The position numbers were made by a program, and so were the translations under genes. Below, piece after piece: positions 1 through 5,061 of a DNA stretch of 5,061 bases. Origin of the DNA: an uncultured Gammaproteobacteria bacterium (GTDB lineage: Bacteria; Pseudomonadota; Gammaproteobacteria; Steroidobacterales; Woeseiaceae); NCBI GenBank assembly GCA_938003715.1, contig CALKYK010000179.1:1-5061 (forward strand), read 5' to 3'. The stretch's first letter is position 1. Each line of letters starts with the position of its first letter. The notes under the pieces are model-generated. The model searched no databases. It had not been told where the DNA came from and was given only the letters and a program-made list of their open reading frames with translations.

Positions 1-2237
1 ATGCCTCAAAAACCATCGAGGCGGTGAAAGCACGCCTGACGGAACTCGAGCGCAGCCTGCCCGACGGTGTCGAGATCGTAACAACCTACGATCGTTCCGC
101 GCTTATCGAACGCGCCGTTGACACGCTGCAGGGCAAGCTGATCGAGGAATTCTTTGTCGTCGCGCTCGTATGTGCCGTGTTCCTGTTTCACCTGCGCTCG
201 TCGGCCGTCATCATCCTGAGCCTGCCGGTCGGGATCCTGGTCGCATTCATCGTCATGCACCTGCAGGGACTCAACGCCAACATCATGTCGCTCGGCGGCA
301 TCGCGATCGCCATCGGCGCTATGGTGGACGCGGCAATCGTGATGATCGAGAACGTGCACAAGCACATCGAGCGCGAACCGCTGACGGACGAGAACCGCTG
401 GCGCATCATGGGCGAAGCGGCCAGCGAAGTCGGCCCGCCGCTGTTCTTCTCGTTGCTCATCATCACGCTCAGCTTCCTGCCCGTGTTTACGCTGGAAGCG
501 CAGGAAGGCCGGCTGTTTGCACCGCTCGCGTTTACCAAAACATATGCAATGGCCGCGGCGGCAGGATTGTCGATCACGCTGGTACCGGTACTGATGGGCT
601 ATTTCATCCGCGGCAAAGTGACGCCGGAGCACCGGAACCCGATCAATCGGCTGCTGATCGCCGTGTATCAACCAATAATTCACTGGGTCATTCGCTTTCC
701 AAAAGCGACGCTCGTCGCGAGTCTGATCATTCTCGTTGTTGGCTTGTGGCCGGCTACCAGGCTCGGCTCCGAGTTCATGCCGCCGCTCGACGAAGGCGAC
801 CTGATGTACATGCCGACCACGTACCCGGGTGTGTCGGTCGACAAGGCGCGTGAGCTTCTGCAGCAGACCGACAAGCTGATTCGCACTGTGCCCGAGGTCC
901 GGAGCGTGTTCGGCAAGATCGGGCGCGCCGAAACCGCGACGGATCCGGCTCCGCTGACCATGATCGAGACCGTGATTCAGTTCAAACCGCGCGAAGAGTG
1001 GCGGGAAGGTATGACGCCTGACGGTCTGCGCGCAGAACTCGATCGCATCGTACAATTCCCCGGGCTTACCAATGCCTGGGTCATGCCGATCAAGACGCGT
1101 ATCGACATGCTGGCCACCGGTATCAAGACACCGGTTGGCATAAAGGTGTCGGGCCCGGACCTGCGTGTTATCGAGCGGGTCGGCAAGGATCTTGAACGAG
1201 TGCTTGCGAACGTGCCGGGCACTGCATCTGCGTATTCCGAACGCGTGGCCGGCGGACGTTACATCGATGTCGATATCGATCGAGACCGCGCATCGCGCTA
1301 CGGACTCAATATTCGGCACGTGCAGGACGTCGTACGCACCGCGATCGGCGGCATGAACGTCACGCAGACCGTCGAGGGCCTGGAGCGCTATCCGGTCAAC
1401 ATTCGCTATCCGCAGCGCGTCCGCGACTCGGTCGATCAACTGCGATTACTGCCCATCGTTACGCCGCAGGGGGCGAGAATTGCTCTCGCCGACGTGGCGG
1501 ACGTCGAGGTCGTCGACGGGCCGCCGATGATCAAGAGCGAGAACGCGCGCCTGAATGGCTGGACTTACGTCGACATCAGCGGGCGCGATCTCGGTTCCTA
1601 CGTCGCAGAGGCCCAGCGAACCGTTACCGAACAGGTTGACCTCCCGGCCGGTTATGCGATCGCCTGGTCCGGACAGTACGAGTACATGCAGCGCGCAAAG
1701 GAGCGCTTGTCAGTTGTGGGCCCGTTGACGCTCGGCATCATCGTCTTGCTGCTGTATCTCAATTTTCGGCGTTTCGCCGAGGTTGCCATCATCATGGGAA
1801 CGTTACCGATGGCGCTCGTCGGCGGCATCTGGTTGCTCTACCTGCTGGATTACGACCTGTCCGTTGCCGTCGGCGTCGGGTTCATTGCGCTCGCCGGCGT
1901 TGCCGTCGAGATCGGCGTCGTGATGCTCGTTTATCTCAATCTGGCAATACGTCAGCACAAGGCGGCGGCGGCAGCAGAAGGTCGGGCGATGACGATCGAC
2001 GACGTACAGCAGGCTGTGATCGACGGCGCGTTGCTGCGAGTCCGGCCAATCATGATGACGGTTGCCGCAATCATCGCGGGCTTGTTGCCGATCATGCTAG
2101 GCGGCGGCACCGGATCCGAAGTCATGCGGCGCATCGCCGCACCGATGGTCGGCGGCATGGTCAGCGCGACGGTGCTGACGCTCGTGGTCGTACCATCATT
2201 GTTCCTGTTGTGGCGCGAGCGTACGGAGGTGTCGTGA
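1..2237 (+). CDS. cusA: CusA-type heavy-metal RND efflux permease, 5'-truncated by window edge
   Basis: Inner-membrane, proton-driven pump of the CusCBA type that exports Cu(I)/Ag(I) through a periplasmic adaptor and an outer-membrane channel. The frame is open from base 3, so about 300 N-terminal residues lie outside; 744 codons are visible against roughly 1047 in E. coli CusA. Counting the codon at base 3 as residue 1, the hydrophobic TM2-TM6 block is followed by the periplasmic porter domain (EGDLMYMPTTYPG from about 264) and the final TM block (about 568-740). The three substrate methionines recalled from E. coli (M573, M623, M672) match M270, M320 and M369, supporting Cu/Ag rather than Co/Zn/Cd specificity. 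Proton-relay D405 and E939 match D109 (GAMVDAA) and E636 (GVAVEIG), but K984 is replaced by Ile683 (RVRPI). The loop after TM4 is about 7 residues shorter than in E. coli. The gene ends in TGA with no visible terminator, and the next gene follows closely. The family is very secure; the substrate is inferred from the methionines. Confidence 0.95.
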   Translation, partial: ASKTIEAVKARLTELERSLPDGVEIVTTYDRSALIERAVDTLQGKLIEEFFVVALVCAVFLFHLRSSAVIILSLPVGILVAFIVMHLQGLNANIMSLGGIAIAIGAMVDAAIVMIENVHKHIEREPLTDENRWRIMGEAASEVGPPLFFSLLIITLSFLPVFTLEAQEGRLFAPLAFTKTYAMAAAAGLSITLVPVLMGYFIRGKVTPEHRNPINRLLIAVYQPIIHWVIRFPKATLVASLIILVVGLWPATRLGSEFMPPLDEGDLMYMPTTYPGVSVDKARELLQQTDKLIRTVPEVRSVFGKIGRAETATDPAPLTMIETVIQFKPREEWREGMTPDGLRAELDRIVQFPGLTNAWVMPIKTRIDMLATGIKTPVGIKVSGPDLRVIERVGKDLERVLANVPGTASAYSERVAGGRYIDVDIDRDRASRYGLNIRHVQDVVRTAIGGMNVTQTVEGLERYPVNIRYPQRVRDSVDQLRLLPIVTPQGARIALADVADVEVVDGPPMIKSENARLNGWTYVDISGRDLGSYVAEAQRTVTEQVDLPAGYAIAWSGQYEYMQRAKERLSVVGPLTLGIIVLLLYLNFRRFAEVAIIMGTLPMALVGGIWLLYLLDYDLSVAVGVGFIALAGVAVEIGVVMLVYLNLAIRQHKAAAAAEGRAMTIDDVQQAVIDGALLRVRPIMMTVAAIIAGLLPIMLGGGTGSEVMRRIAAPMVGGMVSATVLTLVVVPSLFLLWRERTEVS
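2225..2236 (+). other. Alternative GTG start with Shine-Dalgarno at the end of cusA
   Basis: A GTG at 2234-2236 overlaps the cusA stop (TGA 2235-2237) as GTGA and is in frame with the small membrane protein downstream. A GGAGG sits at 2225-2229, four bases before it. Use of this start would add 22 hydrophilic, Arg/Lys/Ser-rich residues and make the product 114 residues long, translationally coupled to cusA. The spacing is short, and the ATG at 2300 looks better, so this is noted as an alternative only. Confidence 0.3.
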
Positions 2238-2287
2238 ATACGTTCGCGCGTGAGGCGTTGAAACACGAAAGCCGATCGAAGAGTCGG

Positions 2288-2293
2288 AAGGAG
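2288..2293 (+). promoter_or_regulatory. Ribosome binding site deciding the start at 2300
   Basis: AAGGAG lies six bases upstream of the ATG at 2300. This near-perfect Shine-Dalgarno at ideal spacing is the main reason for choosing 2300 over in-frame upstream starts at 2210 and 2234. Confidence 0.8.
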
Positions 2294-2299
2294 AGAAAG

Positions 2300-2578
2300 A
2301 TGTTGAATACCAGAGTAGTGGCGGTATCGCTTGCGCTGACATTCGCCGTTTCGTATCTCGTGTGTGTCGGCTGGGGGCTTGTCATGCCGGCAAGTCTGCA
2401 CATGCACGGCTTCCTCGAGCTCGTGTTGCCGGGATTTACCTGGTTGTCCTGGCCGATGTTCTTTCTTGGCCTGGCCGAGAGCTTTCTTTGGGGCATCTAT
2501 GCCGGGCTGATTTTCGTGCCGATCCACAACTTCGTCGATCGACGTTGGGGATTCGAAACCGGCGCAAATAAAGCTTGA
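2300..2578 (+). CDS. Small two-helix membrane protein, DUF5676-like
   Basis: A 92-residue protein of unknown function. The N-terminus (MLNTRVVAVSLALTFAVSY) and overall plan resemble the DUF5676 family of short membrane proteins, which I recall as frequent neighbours of copper-export genes; this is recognition from memory, not a search. Two membrane segments are visible, about residues 6-29 and 52-75. A loop of about 22 residues between them contains H34-M35-H36. Arg5 before the first helix and Arg81-Arg82 after the second suggest both ends are cytoplasmic, placing the HMH loop in the periplasm. Met29 and Met53 flank the loop. The gene starts 62 bases after cusA with no promoter visible between them, so it is probably co-transcribed with cusA. 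Its stop codon lies inside the -35 box of the next promoter. A role in copper handling is inferred from context only. Confidence 0.85.
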   Translation: MLNTRVVAVSLALTFAVSYLVCVGWGLVMPASLHMHGFLELVLPGFTWLSWPMFFLGLAESFLWGIYAGLIFVPIHNFVDRRWGFETGANKA

Positions 2579-2605
2579 CCTTCCCATAATGGGAAGGTTT
2601 ACCGT
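2575..2605 (+). promoter_or_regulatory. CueR-type metal-inducible promoter (long spacer)
   Basis: The -35 box TTGACC (2575-2580) is separated by 19 bases (2581-2599) from a weak -10 box TACCGT (2600-2605). The overlong spacer filled by a dyad is the hallmark of MerR-family activated promoters, where the metal-bound regulator untwists the DNA to realign the boxes. The layout and much of the sequence match the E. coli copA promoter as I remember it (TTGACCTTCCC, then GGAAGGTTTA). Transcription should start near 2611-2613, giving a leader of about 36 bases before the regulator's ATG. The -35 box contains the stop codon of the upstream gene (TGA 2576-2578). Confidence 0.9.
2578..2598. promoter_or_regulatory. 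CueR operator, perfect 21-bp palindrome
   Basis: Two 10-base arms, ACCTTCCCAT and ATGGGAAGGT, are exact inverse complements around a single central A at 2588. The palindrome lies between the -35 and -10 boxes, as expected for a CueR dimer site. It is not a terminator: no run of T follows it, and it sits inside a promoter. Confidence 0.9.
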
Positions 2606-2634
2606 ATGGGCTGGTCGGAAATACGGCCACATGC

Positions 2635-2638
2635 GGAG
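2635..2638 (+). promoter_or_regulatory. Ribosome binding site of the CueR-like regulator
   Basis: GGAG lies nine bases before the ATG at 2648. It supports that start over the in-frame ATG at 2606, which falls at the -10/+1 region of the promoter and would be upstream of the predicted transcription start. Confidence 0.6.
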
Positions 2639-2647
2639 ATTTGGGCT

Positions 2648-3043
2648 ATGCATATTGGTCAGGCGGCGGCGGCCAGCGGCGTTTCCGACAAGCGCATTCG
2701 CTACTACGAACAGATTGGGCTCATAGAACCCGCCGGGCGCACAGATTCCGGGTACCGCCATTTCGAAGAACGCGATCTGCATAGCCTGCGCTTCATCCAG
2801 CGCGCGCGCCGGCTCGGCTTCCCGATGCCGAAGATCGCGAACCTGCTGGCACTGTGGCGCGACCAGAATCGCAGCAGCGAGGATGTGAAACGCCTGGCGA
2901 TAGAGCACATCGCGGAGCTCGAACAGAAAATTGCCGAGCTGCAGTCGATGGTCGATACCCTGAAACACCTTGCCCACAGGTGCAGCGGCGACGCCCGTCC
3001 CGATTGCCCGATCATCGCCGGCTTCGAAGGAGAACAATCATGA
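2648..3043 (+). CDS. cueR: CueR-like MerR-family Cu(I)/Ag(I)-responsive activator
   Basis: A 131-residue transcription activator that senses cytoplasmic monovalent coinage-metal ions. The N-terminal winged helix-turn-helix covers about residues 1-70, with the family motifs IRYYEQIGLI (17-26) and GYR (35-37). A dimerisation coiled coil follows (about 76-108; IAELEQKIAELQSM). The metal loop has C112 and C120 separated by seven residues (CSGDARPDC), with S77 at the position that marks monovalent-ion sensors; divalent-ion relatives such as ZntR have Cys there. These three residues fall at the same numbers as in E. coli CueR. The C-terminal Cys/His tail of E. coli CueR is absent. The start at 2648 is chosen because the protein then begins at the usual residue, has a ribosome site, and lies downstream of the predicted transcription start. 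The gene sits directly behind a matching palindromic promoter, so it probably activates its own operon. Its stop overlaps the ATPase start by ATGA. Confidence 0.95.
   Translation: MHIGQAAAASGVSDKRIRYYEQIGLIEPAGRTDSGYRHFEERDLHSLRFIQRARRLGFPMPKIANLLALWRDQNRSSEDVKRLAIEHIAELEQKIAELQSMVDTLKHLAHRCSGDARPDCPIIAGFEGEQS
3026..3032 (+). promoter_or_regulatory. Ribosome binding site of the copper ATPase, inside cueR
   Basis: GAAGGAG lies within the last codons of the regulator gene, seven bases before the ATPase ATG at 3040. Together with the ATGA stop/start overlap it indicates translational coupling and fixes the ATPase start. Confidence 0.8.
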
Positions 3044-5061
3044 GCGCGACCTGGACCTGCCCGATGCACCCCGAGGTGCAGTCGGACAAACCGGGCTCCT
3101 GCCCCAAGTGCGGGATGGCGCTGGAACGCGCCGACGTACCCGTGCGCAAGACGCAGTACACCTGCCCGATGCACCCGGAAATCGTTCGCGATCATCCGGG
3201 TACTTGCCCGATCTGCGGCATGGCACTGGAACCGATCGTCGCGAGTGCCGAGGAAGATACTGGCGAACTCGACGACATGTCGCGACGCTTCTGGGTCAGC
3301 GCGGTACTGACCTTGCCGCTGTTCGTCTACGCGATGGGTGAGATGATTCCGGGCCACCCGCTCGAGCACCTGTTGCCGGTTGCGTGGCGCCAATGGGCGC
3401 AACTGGTGTTGGCGGCACCGGTCGTCCTATGGGGTGGCTGGCCGTTTTTCGTGCGTGGCTGGAACTCGGTGCGCACGCTGAACCTGAACATGTTCACGCT
3501 GATTGCGCTTGGCGTCGGCGTTGCCTTCGTCTACTCGGTGGTCGCGGTCGCGATGCCCGGCATTTTCCCGCAGGCGTTTCGCAACACTGCCGGCGAGGTC
3601 GCTGTTTACTTCGAGGCAGCTGCGGTCATCACGACGCTGGTGTTGCTTGGCCAGGTGCTCGAGTTGAGAGCCCGCAGCCAGACCTCCGGCGCGATACGCG
3701 CATTGCTGGAACTTGCGCCGCCAACGGCGCTCAGGATCACATCCGATGGCAGCGAGGAAGAGGTGTCGCTCGACGATCTCGCACCGGGTGACCGCCTTCG
3801 CGTCAAGCCGGGCGAGAAGGTTCCGGTCGACGGCTCGGTCGTAGACGGTCACAGTTCTGTCGACGAGTCGATGGTCAGTGGTGAGCCTATTCCGGTCGAG
3901 AAGCGTGCGGGCGACCCGGTCATCGGCGGTACTGTCAACGGTACCGGTAGTCTCATCATGGAGGTCACGCAGGTCGGCGACGACACCTTGTTGTCGCAGA
4001 TCGTGCGCATGGTCGCAGAAGCGCAGCGCAGCCGTGCACCAATTCAGAAACTGGCGGATGTCGTTGCCGCGTGGTTTGTACCGGCCGTCGTTGTCATCGC
4101 GATCATCACGTTTATCGTCTGGTCGATCTGGGGGCCAGCGCCCGCGATGGCTTACGCGAGCGTGAACGCCGTTGCGGTGCTGATCATCGCCTGTCCCTGT
4201 GCGCTGGGTCTCGCAACGCCGATGTCGATCATGGTCGGTACCGGCAAAGGCGCTCAGAGCGGAATCCTGATCAAGAACGCCGAAGCGCTCGAGACCTTCG
4301 AGAAAGTCGACACGGTCGTCGTCGACAAGACCGGTACACTGACCGAGGGCCGACCGAAGCTGGTCATGGTCGAGGCCGTCAATGGCATCGATGAAGACCG
4401 GATGCTCGGCCTGGTCGCGGCAGTCGAACGAGCCAGTGAACACCCATTGGCGCAGGCGATCGTCGACGGCGCCGAATCAAGATCGCTGGAAATCGCATCG
4501 GTGAGCGACTTCGAGTCGGTGACGGGTGAGGGTGTAATGGCCAGGGTTGGCGACAGCGACGTCGCCATCGGCAATGGCAAATTCATACAGCGGCTAAAAG
4601 CAGAGGATGCGGCGCTGGCGGAGGCCGCCGAAGAGCACCGTGCGGAAGGCCAAACGGTGATGTTCGTTGTGATCGACGGCAAGCCGGCCGGCATCGTTGG
4701 CGTTGCCGACCCGATCAAGGACTCGACGCCGGAGGCAATCCGAATGTTGCACGAGGTCGGCCTCAAGGTTGTGATGTTGACCGGTGACAGTCGAGGCACT
4801 GCCGAATCCGTTGCGCGTCAAATCGGTATCGACGAGGTGCACGCCGACGTATCGCCGGAGGACAAGAACCGCGTGGTTCGCGAATTGCAGGCGGCCGGTT
4901 CAGTCGTCGCTATGGCTGGCGACGGCATCAACGACGCGCCGGCACTCGCACAGGCCGACGTCGGTATCGCGATGGGCACGGGCAACGATGTCGCGATGGA
5001 AAGCGCCGGTGTCACGCCCGTGCGCGGCGACCTGATGGGCGGCGCCAGGGCACGCATGCTG
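3040..5061 (+). CDS. copA: Copper-translocating P1B-type ATPase with two N-terminal metal-binding domains, 3'-truncated by window edge
   Basis: Inner-membrane pump that uses ATP to export Cu(I)/Ag(I) from the cytoplasm. 674 codons are visible and the frame is open to the right edge; the last two membrane helices and their metal ligands are missing. Residues 6-29 and 41-64 are two copies of the TCPMHPE...CP.CGMALE heavy-metal-binding domain; no MxCxxC HMA domain is present. Membrane segments follow near 83-103, 117-138, 149-172 and 186-208. The actuator domain has SGEP (280-283), where many relatives have TGEP. Helices near 346-365 and 372-400 come next, the latter carrying the CPC transport motif (C385-P386-C387). 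The phosphorylated aspartate is D429 in DKTGTLTEG, the nucleotide-domain HP is H468-P469, and the hinge motif GDGINDAPAL starts at G627. CPC plus a CueR partner points to copper/silver rather than zinc/cadmium. Translation is coupled to the regulator by ATGA, and expression should follow the promoter at 2575-2605. Confidence 0.95.
   Translation, partial: MSATWTCPMHPEVQSDKPGSCPKCGMALERADVPVRKTQYTCPMHPEIVRDHPGTCPICGMALEPIVASAEEDTGELDDMSRRFWVSAVLTLPLFVYAMGEMIPGHPLEHLLPVAWRQWAQLVLAAPVVLWGGWPFFVRGWNSVRTLNLNMFTLIALGVGVAFVYSVVAVAMPGIFPQAFRNTAGEVAVYFEAAAVITTLVLLGQVLELRARSQTSGAIRALLELAPPTALRITSDGSEEEVSLDDLAPGDRLRVKPGEKVPVDGSVVDGHSSVDESMVSGEPIPVEKRAGDPVIGGTVNGTGSLIMEVTQVGDDTLLSQIVRMVAEAQRSRAPIQKLADVVAAWFVPAVVVIAIITFIVWSIWGPAPAMAYASVNAVAVLIIACPCALGLATPMSIMVGTGKGAQSGILIKNAEALETFEKVDTVVVDKTGTLTEGRPKLVMVEAVNGIDEDRMLGLVAAVERASEHPLAQAIVDGAESRSLEIASVSDFESVTGEGVMARVGDSDVAIGNGKFIQRLKAEDAALAEAAEEHRAEGQTVMFVVIDGKPAGIVGVADPIKDSTPEAIRMLHEVGLKVVMLTGDSRGTAESVARQIGIDEVHADVSPEDKNRVVRELQAAGSVVAMAGDGINDAPALAQADVGIAMGTGNDVAMESAGVTPVRGDLMGGARARML
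3055..3126 (+). repeat. Heavy-metal-binding domain, copy 1 (in-gene tandem repeat)
   Basis: Encodes ATPase residues 6-29 with C7, M9, H10, C21, C24 and M26 as potential metal ligands. Every one of these is matched in copy 2, exactly 35 residues later. The DNA of the opening seven codons is almost identical in both copies. Confidence 0.85.
3160..3231 (+). repeat. Heavy-metal-binding domain, copy 2 (in-gene tandem repeat)
   Basis: Encodes ATPase residues 41-64 with C42, M44, H45, C56, C59 and M61 as potential metal ligands. It differs from copy 1 mainly between the MHPE and CPxCG motifs (IVRDHPGT against VQSDKPGS). This second copy, with an added His52, lies closest to the first membrane helix. 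Confidence 0.85.

Noticed and set aside
6..1439. Long open reverse-strand frame (477 codons) opposite the cusA region
   Set aside because: It lies antisense to a strongly conserved RND gene. Its translation is rich in Arg, Asp and His with no recognisable domain, as expected for a shadow frame in GC-rich coding DNA.
2578..2598. Palindrome read as a rho-independent terminator for the cusA operon
   Set aside because: No T tract follows the dyad, its loop would be too tight, and it sits exactly between -35 and -10 boxes at the 19-bp spacing of a MerR-type promoter.
2606..2647. Upstream in-frame ATG (2606) as the start of the CueR-like protein
   Set aside because: It lies directly after the -10 box and upstream of the predicted transcription start, has no ribosome site, and would add 14 residues before the conserved N-terminus.
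1952..3037. Reverse-strand frame spanning the end of cusA, the small gene and cueR
   Set aside because: It crosses three well-supported forward genes and the promoter, with no domain in its translation. It is a coincidental open frame.
3384..3791. Forward frame of 135 codons inside the ATPase gene
   Set aside because: It overlaps the conserved membrane and actuator domains in another frame and encodes an Arg/Gly/Ala-rich product without recognisable features.
3427..4443. Long open reverse-strand frame (338 codons) opposite the ATPase
   Set aside because: It is antisense to unmistakable P-type ATPase motifs, and its own product is low-complexity, charged and unlike any family I know.
5008..5061. 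Slightly unusual residues after the hinge of the ATPase (GVTPVRGDLMGGARA where relatives often have GVTLVKGDL) as a sign of damage
   Set aside because: The frame stays open to the edge and the catalytic motifs before it are intact. These look like ordinary substitutions, and the rest of the gene is outside the window.

Overview
The window is part of a copper/silver resistance cluster from a GC-rich Gram-negative bacterium. It is most likely a proteobacterium: it carries a tripartite RND pump subunit, and its CueR-type regulator and promoter closely resemble those of enterobacteria. I cannot name the genus. All genes are on the + strand and packed tightly. The two outer genes run off the window edges.

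Layout: (1) bases 1-2237 hold the C-terminal ~70% of a CusA-type RND metal-efflux permease, whose start lies outside the window. (2) A small two-helix membrane protein of the DUF5676 type (2300-2578) follows, probably in the same transcript. (3) A textbook MerR-family promoter (2575-2605) starts inside the stop codon of that gene. It has a TTGACC -35 box, a 19-bp spacer filled by a perfect 21-bp palindrome (2578-2598), and a weak -10 box. (4) A CueR-like Cu(I)/Ag(I) sensor (2648-3043) overlaps by 4 bases (ATGA) with (5) a CopA-like P1B-type ATPase (3040 to the right edge). The ATPase has two tandem N-terminal heavy-metal-binding domains and lacks only its last membrane segments in this window.

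Working together: the sensor should detect cytoplasmic Cu(I)/Ag(I)/Au(I), distort the long-spacer promoter, and switch on itself and the ATPase, which pumps metal from cytoplasm to periplasm. The CusA-type pump would then move periplasmic (and possibly cytoplasmic) metal out of the cell with partner proteins that must lie to the left of the window. The small DUF5676 protein has no known function but sits between the two systems and carries a His-Met-His motif predicted to face the periplasm.

The parts are mostly known families. The points most worth a second look are the loss of a proton-relay lysine in the CusA protein, the promoter embedded in the end of the upstream gene, the uncharacterised small membrane protein with its two competing starts, and the doubled metal-binding domain on the ATPase. 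I see no RNA genes, CRISPR arrays, insertion sequences or clear rho-independent terminators. No gene-free stretch exceeds 70 bases.
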